Assembly (NCBI RefSeq): GCF_026262505.1
Contig: NC_067208.1
Coordinates: 14,641,962 to 14,705,961 of the forward strand
DNA: 64,000 nucleotides
Reading direction: 5' to 3'
Source: Trichomonas vaginalis G3
Taxonomy: Eukaryota; Parabasalia; Trichomonadida; Trichomonadidae
The notes under the pieces are model-generated. The model was not told where the DNA came from, did not search any database, and worked only from the letters and a program-made list of their open reading frames with translations. Shown here in pieces: positions 16,227 to 23,846 of the stretch. Both the position numbers and the translations under genes were made by a program. How positions within the stretch are numbered: position 1 is the stretch's first letter; every line of letters starts with the position of its first letter.

Positions 16227-16655
16227 ATGACGAATCCAAACAAGGACCCCTATGTTTCTAAAGCGACAAAGAAAGCACTCATGATAAAAATCTTTAGTTC
16301 AACACCAAATGCTTGGTTTATGGATATCTTGGAAAACATTCCGAGAGTTAGAACAGATGGACCACCATACTGGCTAATATTTGTCGGTCAAAACACAAGA
16401 TACTGTGAAGCCATACCATTATGGTCCAAAAATATTTTAGATGTGAAAACTGCTTTGACAATATTCGTTGACAAATATCCAACAAAACTGACATCTGACT
16501 GTGAAAGTTCTTTCAAATCAGATGATGTAAAAAACTATCTGCGTTCAAAAAATGTAAACCAATATTTCATTGTCGACCAAAACCATTCTGCTCTTGGTGT
16601 CATTGACGGTTGTATAAAAATGTTAAGAGACTTAAAACCAACCACAAGGTGGTGA
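16227..16655 (+). CDS. Integrase (rve family), catalytic part; frameshifted after residue ~138
   Basis: A retroviral-type integrase core, expected to insert the element into the genome. The first two acidic residues are in WFMDI (Asp33) and LTSDCESSF (Asp91). Exactly 35 residues after the second comes Asp127 in HSALGVIDGC, where most family members have Glu. The frame stops at a TGA at 16653-16655; the +1 frame continues as NQPQGGEANEMSYDDKYRHF, so an indel near 16640 separates it from the next part. There is no zinc-binding N-terminal domain before the core. The start ATG at 16227 follows TTATAGGATAAAAA. Confidence 0.8.
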   Translation: MTNPNKDPYVSKATKKALMIKIFSSTPNAWFMDILENIPRVRTDGPPYWLIFVGQNTRYCEAIPLWSKNILDVKTALTIFVDKYPTKLTSDCESSFKSDDVKNYLRSKNVNQYFIVDQNHSALGVIDGCIKMLRDLKPTTRW

Positions 16656-16665
16656 AGCAAATGAA

Positions 16666-17183
16666 ATGTCATATGACGACAAATATAGACACTTCTCCAT
16701 GGCAAAGATGAGACAAGTTTTAAATATTTACAATAGCCGTAAACAAAAAGGTTTGGGAAACCACTCCCCCGAAGAAATGAAAAACAACCCTGACTTAGAG
16801 AAAGACTATATATTTAATAATTTAGTCAAAGAGACAAACAAGAAAGAATGCCGGGCTTCAAACTTCAGAAAGGTGACAAAGTAAAAATAGAAATACCTAA
16901 ACGCGACCCATATGAAAATACTATTGACTATGACAACAATGGGAACCCGACAGGTACTCACATTCGTGTTCGTAAAAATAGAAGAAAGTATACAAGAGAA
17001 TATTATGAAGTTTTAGGCAAACATGGCAAAATGTACACACTGCAAGCAGAAGATAAAACTACTATTGTCAGACCTCGTTTCAAACTTGTCAAAGTTCAAG
17101 GTGGTATACTTTCAAAGACAGTTCCTAACAAATATAAGACAACTCCTGACGAATATGCTAAAGAAGTTGAAAATGACGACTAA
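16666..17183 (+). pseudogene. Integrase, C-terminal part in two further frames
   Basis: Frame 16666-16884 carries the end of the rve fold (MRQVLNIYNSRKQKGLGNHS then PEEM, the usual 'yN...h..lg.sP.em' signature). A second frameshift near 16810 passes to the frame 16848-17183, which holds MPGFKLQKGDKVKIEIPKR, the start of the SH3-like/chromodomain-like DNA-binding domain, followed by a basic strand and an acidic end. Both breaks are single-base. With the catalytic part upstream the integrase would be about 320 residues. As it stands it cannot be made as one chain, so this copy is probably not mobile unless supplied in trans. Its end overlaps the stop of the convergent fibre gene by three bases. 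Confidence 0.7.
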
Positions 17184-18579
17184 GCATTTCTATACCATGC
17201 GTAAACTGTCATGTAAGGTGGCATGTATTCTTTACTTCTGTCCCGTTGTTTTGCGTATATCCTGAAACGCGATGTGTATGGATTCCTCCTACATCAGTGT
17301 TATTCCAGTAACAATTATAGCAAACTTAACGTCCTCTTTAACATCATATCCTTTACCTTTTGTCATTCCTGACCAATCCCAAAATCTATGACTATGCAAA
17401 CCTGCTTGAGATGTACTTAAATTTTATGTAGTGACTGTGTGCAGGTAAATTTTCACCTGAAATCGTTTTACTTCACCTGTTTCCTTTGAAGAGTTTGACA
17501 ATACAAAAACCTGTCGACTATTTTGAGTCCAAGTTTCCAAAACCAGAACTGTTTCTGGATTTGTTGAGTTCATTGACGTATAAATAGAGCCTATAGGATA
17601 TAATGTTTGAAGTATTTCTGTCTTTAATGTTTGAAGCTCTTTTTTGTCTGCTTTCTTGTCATATAAATCTTGAGCAGTGAATTTAATATTATTCATTCAT
17701 CCTTCATGACATAAACATCTTTACATCTAATGTTTCTCATCGTCGTTATGGTCGTCATCGATGTTAAACCTTGTGGAAAGTTAGGAGGTTTACAATATAA
17801 TGCATCCCCACCAGTTTCTTTCAACCGTTTCCTTCAATACTTTCTATAGCAACAGTTGTAAAACTTGTATGTGTATGGTTCTTGTCTGCTTTCTTCTCAA
17901 GGCTAACGTTTAAGTCTGTTATTTCAGATATAGAATGTGTATGTCCAACGGCACTTTTCCTGTTTAAGGTTTCTTGTAAGTTTGTAATATTTGTAATGGT
18001 ATGTGTATGGTTCTTGTCTGCTTTCTTTTCAAGGCTAACGTTTAAGTCTGTTATTTCAGATATAGAATGTGTATGTCCAACGGCACTTTTACTGTTTAAG
18101 GTTTCTTGTAAGTCTGTTATTTCAGATATAGAATGTGTATGAGTCTTTTTAGAATATTCGTTTTCAGCTCTCGTCACTTCACTTGACATTTTATTGTCAA
18201 CATATGTTTTGTCTGCTAGTTCAGATGAGTATGTTCTTTTGTTGCATAAGCATTGTTAGCTCTTTCTTCTTCTTTTGCTATTGCATCGTCTACATATTCT
18301 TTGTCAGCTTTGTTGTCAACATCTTTTTCAAAAGAAGTTCATTTATAGGTTTCTCGTTTAAAGTTCCTTTTGTTGGATTTATACATACAGTATGGTTCTT
18401 TTGTCTTGAAACAGAAACTCATCTGTCATTGGGTTTATTGTCAGTTTTAAGTTTCCTTCTTTCAATGACTCAGATATCTTAGAATAGTTTGAAAAGTTTG
18501 TTGTGTTCTTATTTAGAGCTTGCATAATGAGTTGTCGGTTGTGTTGTATTTCTCTCATGGAAGCAATATCTTTCGACAT
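17180..18579 (-). pseudogene. Fibre/tail-collar type protein, broken by several frameshifts
   Basis: In minus-strand order: the ATG at 18577-18579 opens a helical N-terminus (18379-18579). Frame 17821-18189 carries repeats of the form HTHSISEITDLQETL and LEKKADKNHTHT. Frame 17424-17696 carries LYPIGSIYTSMNSTNPETV, the hallmark of the phage tail-collar domain. Further broken frames read LHSHRFWDWSG and finally EYMPPYMTVYAWYRNA before a TAG at 17180-17182. The MPPY..VY.W.R.A ending is typical of collar-domain receptor-binding tips. At least four indels break it. The intact product would be a trimeric fibre for attachment to the host cell; that role is inferred from the domain family. Confidence 0.75.
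17871..18142 (-). repeat. 132-bp direct repeat (44-residue fibre repeat) within the fibre gene
   Basis: A block starting with CTTGTCTGCTTTCTT at 17880 recurs at 18012 or 18013, with nearly identical sequence after it, and a shorter third part precedes 18142. Each 132-bp unit splits into two related 66-bp (22-residue) halves, each with an H-T-H turn and an SEITDL-type helix, a pattern known from trimeric fibre shafts. Confidence 0.8.
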
Positions 18580-18597
18580 TTTTATTCTAGATAAAAT

Positions 18598-19490
18598 ATG
18601 CTTCCAATAGAAAAAGAAAATTCAAGAGTTGCTACAACTAAACCATTAGATGAACTTTTTACTAATGTCGGTCAAAAGTTTGAGACAGAGACCGTTAAAG
18701 CATGAAGGCTATCGTTTTGACTACCATTAAGATGGCTAAGAGACCCATCTGTCACAAAAGCTATTGGCTTTCGTAGAATGAAGTTTGTGTCTGTAGAAGA
18801 TAAAAGTTTTCCATTTATTGTAAGGTTTCATATAGATTATATATCTGAAGGGAAAACGAAAAATGTGGGAAGAAATTGAGCTAATACAAGTTGACCTTTC
18901 ATCTTCTCTACAGGACTGCGTTAAAAAATATAGAAGATAAAATAAATTCATGTTATGCAAAATATGCTGATGAATATGCAAATACCGAGAGCACACTTTA
19001 TGTGAGAATTGTATATGACAAACAAAATTCACAAGTGTCATTTCAAATCTACGAAAACAATCCAAATAAAGACGAACAAATATATACAGAATTCACTGCA
19101 ATGTCATGGTATTATTTGCAAAGAATGTTAATCAGAAAGTCGAACTTCCTTTAGCAAATATTTACAGTCGATATGCAAGAGATGAACCATATTTTATTTA
19201 AAGATGTTTTCGACCCAGCTGCTATTATTGTTCATGCTTCATTTTCTGGCGCCCAAAACTCTTTCTTATGCTTGGCAAATGACTTTTACGAAAACCTACA
19301 AGTTATACGAACCACCAAGTGGAAGTATTTCAGACTTTCAAGTATGGTTTACTACAGATGGAAGAAAAAGAATAATTCCATTATATACCATTGCGTTTTA
19401 CTTAGAACTTAGTTTCATATACAACTACTATCGAACGGTAAAATATAATTTTTTATATACGGTTGAGGTGTTGGATTTGGTTGCCAACTA
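18598..19490 (+). pseudogene. Frameshifted member (copy B) of the duplicated Maverick gene family
   Basis: Begins at the ATG at 18598 after TCTAGATAAAAT (MLPIEKENSRVATTKPLDEL), then meets a TGA near 18705. Later blocks lie in other frames: an AIGFRRM-type block near 18770, the frame 18891-19154 (IEDKINSCYAKYADEYANTE, RIVYDKQNSQVSFQI), then 19173-19412 (VFDPAAIIVHASFSGAQNSF) and 19204-19491 (YEPPSGSISDFQVWFTTDGR, LSFIYNYYRTVKY). The order equals that of copy A at 13.7-14.6 kb on the opposite strand. The two copies are diverged but broken at different places, so both decayed after duplication. Function unknown. Confidence 0.6.
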
Positions 19491-19696
19491 GACTGTGGTG
19501 CAGGTTCAGGCTGTTGTATAACAGGAGCTTGTTCTTCTGGTTCAGGGTCTTTAGGTATAATACCAACAAACTGACCTACCCTTTTACCAATATTTTTGAC
19601 TCCGTTCCAAATTCCTCTTCCTACGGTTTTTATTCCATTCCATATACCTCTTCCAACATTTCGAAAGAAGTTTCCTATCTTACTGAAGAAACCCAT
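19415..19696 (-). CDS. Small amphipathic protein, 93 aa
   Basis: Starts MGFFSKIGNFFRNVGRGIWN, with a repeated basic amphipathic motif (GRGIWNG occurs twice), then a Pro/Gln/Glu-rich tail. The plan matches the protein at 15808-16209: short hydrophobic, basic, Gly-rich N-terminus and Pro/Gln tail. The last 15 codons overlap antisense the end of copy B and may be an extension after loss of the native stop. Membrane-active or DNA-condensing virion protein is a reasonable guess, not shown. Confidence 0.55.
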   Translation of the reverse strand: MGFFSKIGNFFRNVGRGIWNGIKTVGRGIWNGVKNIGKRVGQFVGIIPKDPEPEEQAPVIQQPEPAPQSSWQPNPTPQPYIKNYILPFDSSCI

Positions 19697-19714
19697 TTTA
19701 CTATATGTAAAAAT

Positions 19715-20076
19715 CTAATGTCCGCCTAGTCTCTTACGTTTCCTGTTGAGTTCCATAGCATTCTTTAACTGGAGCTCATACATTCTGTTTCTCCTCTGGT
19801 AGAAAACATATTCTGGGTCAACTCCTGTGTTCGCGTCATCTGCATAAAGTTGTTTATATCCCACTTCAGGGTTTGTATAAAACTCTTTCCATTCATATTT
19901 GCATACCATGGTGGCAAACCTAACGCAGCGTCATTTGACATGGCAGTTTGCATTTGTACATCTGTTGGCACTTTGACCATAGTTTGCCATTGCAGTTGTA
20001 TTCTAACTTCATTTGGAATATTCTCTGGGTTTGGTTGTCCAGGTTGCTGTGCATTCGCTAAGTTCTGTGCGTCCAT
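19715..20076 (-). CDS. Uncharacterised Maverick protein, one frameshift
   Basis: The ATG at 20074-20076 opens a Gln/Pro/Asn-rich N-terminus (MDAQNLANAQQPGQPNPENI) and a folded part containing SNDAALGLPPWY. Near 19905 the reading passes to the neighbouring frame (19715-19909): YEWKEFYTNPEVGYKQLYAD, a helix RRNRMYELQLKNAMELNRKR and the ending LGGH. Each frame alone ends or starts abruptly at the junction, so a one- or two-base indel is likely. The joined length is about 120 residues. Its basic C-terminus might bind nucleic acid. No family recognised. Confidence 0.55.
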
Positions 20077-20099
20077 TTAATATTAGATAAAAATATCTC

Positions 20100-20261
20100 T
20101 TACGAGTACATATACTGAACATTTTGCAGGCATTGGTTCATCTTCATATTCTCTGTACTTTTCTGCCACGTCAAATAAATAAATGACACAATGGAAAAAC
20201 CTAAAACAAGTAGTCCTATTTTCAAACCACATTTACTTACTAATAAAATTTTCTTTGTTAT
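20100..20261 (-). pseudogene. Short single-span membrane protein remnant
   Basis: A minus-strand frame of 53 codons ending at a TAA at 20100-20102 reads ITKKILLVSKCGLKIGLLVL followed by a hydrophobic span GFSIVSFIYLTW and a polar tail. Its first codon is ATA where an ATG would be expected, and no other start is present, so the start was probably lost. It lies between the gene ending at 19715 and the methyltransferase relic. Confidence 0.35.
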
Positions 20262-21039
20262 GACACTTTCTCCGGTTTATAGGACCTCTCTCATATATTC
20301 TATTTTGTCATATTCTAAACTCATAGTCATGTATGTCCTCTAACCATCTCATAAACGGTTTCCAAACCACTTTTATCGGATGTAAAGTAAAAGCATGGAT
20401 GGTTATGTAAAACGTCTAAAGTTTCTAAAGAGTCTCTCAAAGTCCAGTTCTACTTGGTATTGAAAATCCCATGTGTTATAGAACGGCGGGTTCCACTATA
20501 AAGAAACATTTTCCTTGTCTTTATATTTTTCATACAACTCTGTCCAATAACATCTCACCAAACTCTATACCCTCAATATATTTTTTCTATGTCCTCTTTG
20601 AAAACATTTGTATAGTTAAGATATAAAACTTTTGACATAAGTGTTTCAATGTCATGAAACTCTTATAGCACCACTATATAATAGTCTAGCAGATATACTA
20701 TCCCAGTCTATATATTCTGCTTTTTTCAAAATCTCTCTCACAATATTTTTCTTATCTAATGGTATACGTTCCATCTTACCTATAGGTATCTTTTCTTTTA
20801 ACTCTTTCAATATCTTTGTTTGTGTCTGGAATATGTTTGAGACGGTCCATATAGTTGTCGAAAGTCATTGCATATTCTTTGATCTGGAATATTGTATGCA
20901 CAAATGGGATATATAGAAACTTCCACCGAACAAATCTACAAATGTTAGACCATTCGGTAGTTTCTTAAGTTCTCTCAATATAATATCTTTACATTTACTC
21001 TTATTCCAAAGAACGGTAACGGTGGTTTGTAAAATTCAT
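20262..21039 (-). pseudogene. DNA adenine methyltransferase (Dam/D12 class) relic
   Basis: On the minus strand, starting near the ATG at 21037-21039, frames in order read PLPFFG, then NKSKCKDIILRELKKLPNGL and TFVDLFGGS (20919-20942). That is the AdoMet-binding motif I region of D12-class N6-adenine methyltransferases. Later comes a helical part (KKNIVREILKKAEYIDWDSI) and a catalytic-type NPPF motif with context WNPPFYNTWDFQY (20481-20492). Stops and shifts interrupt it at six or more places, so no enzyme can be made. Such enzymes in viral elements often mark their own DNA. The assignment rests on motif order. Confidence 0.65.
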
Positions 21040-21112
21040 TTATATATAATTAATAAAATGTTTTTCCTGAAAAGTGACAGAAAAGTGACAAAGCATGAAA
21101 CATATATAATTT

Positions 21113-21217
21113 GTGAAAAGCGACACATTATATAATGTTTTCGACCCAGAAGAAGGCTTCTTCCCAGAAGCAATGGAGGAAGAAGAAGAGTCCTCCGAAT
21201 TCACACCAGAAGACTAA
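21113..21217 (+). CDS. Acidic C-terminal fragment near the element's right end
   Basis: A 34-codon stretch with no ATG at its beginning (a GTG at 21113) ends in EEEEESSEFTPED and a TAA at 21215-21217. The VFDPEEGFF part resembles the VFDP block of copies A and B. It may be the tail of a lost gene. Two AAAAGTGACA motifs stand upstream at 21069-21090. Confidence 0.25.
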   Translation: MKSDTLYNVFDPEEGFFPEAMEEEEESSEFTPED

Positions 21218-21258
21218 CAATTTTCCGAATAAAAACTTCATTTATACTAAACATCTTC

Positions 21259-21291
21259 GGGGCTAGAGGGCACGAAGTGCCTGGAAGCCCC
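21259..21291. other. Nested GC-rich hairpin at the right edge of the element
   Basis: GGGGCT (21259-21264) pairs with AGCCCC (21286-21291), and inside it GGCAC (21269-21273) pairs with GTGCC (21277-21281). It is followed by CACTACC and a run of eleven T's. The GC content stands out in an AT-rich region. It sits where Maverick genes end and host-type sequence begins, so it may be part of the element's terminal repeat; the left end is not in the window to compare. Confidence 0.45.
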
Positions 21292-21541
21292 ACTACCTTT
21301 TTTTTTTTAATATTATAGCTTATATTACACTAATATTATATCTTTAATTATAAGTCATGAAAACTCTTATTGATGGATATATTCAATTTTAAAAATTGAA
21401 AGGGTGGGACTGGAGCCTTTACTAAGATTTGATAAAATTTTTTATATGAAAAATATCTTAAAAATTCAGGAAAATAAATGCTTATGTGCAAATGAATGAT
21501 ATTTGAGAACATTTCATAAATATGCAATTGAATGATTTTAA

Positions 21542-22572
21542 TTAACGAACTCGTCTAATGTTAAATGAGGGATGATAAAATGCATCAGAATGAGGCTTTG
21601 TCTGAACATTATTTGTTATAACTTCACAAATATCTGATGAAAAGTGAGAAAGTTTTTGAATAGAAGATGTATTTTGAACATTATTTGTTGTAACTGATTG
21701 AAATGTTTTATCAATTCTGTCACAGAAAGAATCTTTAACTGTAATTGAACCAGATTCATCTTGATAAAATTCTACTCCTGGCCCTGTGTTTCCAAGAAAT
21801 GAACAGTTTTCAATAAGAACAGTTGAATATGTTGAATACAATGTTCCATAATAAGATTTTTTGTGTTCATTATTCAAAACATTACAAAAAATTAAATTAA
21901 AGTTACGACGACGATTTAATCCTAAAATTACATAATTTGATGTTGTGTTACAAAATGATGAATATGTTACGTTACATAGACTTACACTCGGTGACAGATA
22001 TATTCCTGAGTTATCATTTGCTTCACATAAACTTGTGTTAATTGATTTAACTTCAATATTTCCACTAAAAAATTATTTGTACTATCTTCTTCTAAATTTC
22101 CGCATTCATAAAAAGAACTTTCGTAAAGATAATTTTTATAATTTTCACTAATATGTAAGTTAACATATGAATGATGTCCAAGATTATAGTTTGTTTTTGA
22201 TTTGTAACCACATGTTCGGTATTGGACAATGGAACTGAAACAACTAAAGTAGATAGATCCACCATCTGTATCACTACTGCAGCTATTAAATGAACAATCA
22301 GAGCTAAGAAACTTATTGTTGTCATTCGTAAAATAAATAGCACTTTTAGTTGTAATATCAATGAATATACAGTTGTATAAGAAACATTTATTTTCTTTTG
22401 ACATTACCTCAACATTTTTACCTGAAATAACATCTGAATTTGGAGGATTTCCGTAAAAGCGTTCCCAAATTTCATCTGAAGCTTGATCAGAGTGTAAATT
22501 CTTTATATTTGAAAAGGGATTTGGTTCTATTGTCAGTAAATTCTTTAAAGAGTGGGGAACAAAAGTACCCAT
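21542..22572 (-). pseudogene. Beta-helix (Pmp-like) surface protein fragment, frameshifted
   Basis: Frames 21982-22572 and 21542 to about 22066 join into one minus-strand reading of about 343 codons with a single break in the T-run near 22070. The protein has many short repeats with Cys/Phe/Asn turns, for example DCSFNSCSSDTDGGSIYF and ENCSFLGNTGPGVEF, the look of right-handed beta-helix or Pmp-like adhesins that form large families in trichomonads. There is no signal peptide at the ATG (22570-22572) and no membrane anchor before the stop, so both ends seem truncated relative to family members. Probably a dead fragment of a surface-protein gene. Confidence 0.6.
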
Positions 22573-22598
22573 GGGTTAAAGTTGTTTCGATCCAACAT

Positions 22599-22865
22599 AC
22601 AGTATCATAGTTATACTGAAGCAACAACATGTCCTCACATAAACAAATAATTCCTTCACTCATAATTACTGATTTTAAATCTTATTTTAAGTTCAAATTT
22701 CAAAACGTACTATTTACTTACAGTATCATAGTTATACTGAAGCAACAACATGTCCTCACATAAACAAATAATTCCTTCACTCATAATTACTGATTTTAAA
22801 TCTTATTTTAAGTTCAAATTTCAAAACGTACTATTTACTTACAGTATCATAGTTATACTGAAGTA
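22599..22865. repeat. 121-bp tandem repeat, about 2.2 copies
   Basis: ACAGTATCATAGTTATACTG starts units at 22599, 22720 and 22841; the first two are almost identical over 121 bp and the third breaks off after about 25 bases. It lies just upstream of the beta-helix gene fragment and contains no ORF. Confidence 0.9.
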
Positions 22866-23353
22866 ATAAAGTATTGCGCGAAATGTTGATAAGTTTCAAA
22901 AACAATTTGTAGTATGTTCAAGTATATTAGAGTTTAATAATATGTGATAACATCGACTGCAAACAATCGATATCAATATTTAAAATTTTCGAGGTTTTTT
23001 TGACTGATAGCAATTGCTTTGGACACCTAGAATGAAGTTCTCCTTGGTAAGTTTCTCCAAATTTTTTCCATTTTAGAAAAGGCCTATGCAATTTTCTAGA
23101 AAATGATAACGTTTTTTTCAATTCTCGATTTTTTTTTTGGAAAAATGAGGTTAATTTTTTTGAAAATTTATAATTTAGAGAGAAATAAACCATTTTCATT
23201 GTCTTACAAATCGATAAAACCTTTTTATTTTTGTTATTCTATAATATTTCTACTAAAATATATCACTTATACAGCAAAATCATATAACTATTTTTCAAAG
23301 ATATAGAAAAGAAGAATATATTCCTAAATTATAAATCAGTCATAGTTTACTAT
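22866..23353. other. AT-rich intergenic DNA
   Basis: I see no supportable gene or RNA here. The short ORFs are Lys/Phe-rich and have no partner signals. Confidence 0.6.
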
Positions 23354-23477
23354 CAAAGAGCCAGAGAACCACATCTGCATTAACTTGTGCTGAAGTTTTT
23401 TGGATTTCCTTTCTCATTTGAGGAAAATCCAGATAACTTCAGCACAAACGAATTACAGACATATTCTCTCGCTCTTT
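23354..23477. repeat. Palindrome H1 (imperfect, ~124 bp)
   Basis: TTGTGCTGAAGTT at 23385-23397 pairs with AACTTCAGCACAA at 23435-23447. Outside it, CAAAGAGCCAGAGAA (23354-23368) pairs with 23463-23477 with one mismatch. The centre CTCATTTGAG is itself palindromic. It is the first of four hairpins within 500 bp. Confidence 0.85.
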
Positions 23478-23506
23478 GTGGGCCAAGTACCACAACTACA
23501 TTACAC

Positions 23507-23567
23507 TAGGGCAGAGTTCTTCCGAGGCCTCTCATCATATGAGAGACTTCGGAAGAACTCTGCCCTA
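23507..23567. repeat. Palindrome H2 (19-bp arms, CTCTCAT/ATGAGAG core)
   Basis: TAGGGCAGAGTTCTTCCGA (23507-23525) is followed by a core with CTCTCATCATATGAGAG and then the exact reverse complement of the arm (23549-23567). The arm sequence is unlike the arms of H3 and H5, while the core is shared. Confidence 0.95.
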
Positions 23568-23631
23568 TTCGATTAATTACAGAATCCTAGACCTTTTGGG
23601 ACCAGGAAAGAGTAGTAAGAGTACTTTAAGG

Positions 23632-23684
23632 CAATGCTCATTACGAAGTCTCTCATCGAATGAGAGATTTCGTAATGAACATTG
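23632..23684. repeat. Palindrome H3 (16-bp arms, CTCTCAT/ATGAGAG core)
   Basis: CAATGCTCATTACGAA pairs with TTCGTAATGAACATTG (one mismatch) around the core CTCTCATCGAATGAGAG. Confidence 0.95.
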
Positions 23685-23775
23685 TCCATTTCAAGCAAAT
23701 TTACTCCCCTAACACTCGGTGGTTAAGGAAGTAGTACTACAGTCAACGAGGGCAATAACGTATAACTAATATCGA

Positions 23776-23846
23776 CAGAAGCACAGCAACTACGCAGCCT
23801 AGCTACGCTATCCTAGCATCTAGGCTGCATAGTTATTGTGCTTCTG
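23776..23846. repeat. Palindrome H4 (27-bp imperfect arms)
   Basis: CAGAAGCACAGCAACTACGC followed by AGCCTAG at 23776-23802 pairs with 23820-23846, with four mismatches, around a 17-base loop. The CTCTCAT core is absent, so it may be a different class. Confidence 0.85.

Noticed and set aside
17882..18142. Plus-strand Cys/Val-rich ORF
   Set aside because: Antisense shadow of the fibre repeats.
21069..21090. AAAAGTGACA as a promoter or terminal motif
   Set aside because: The motif also occurs inside the coding sequence near 50,870 and at unrelated places, so no role can be supported.
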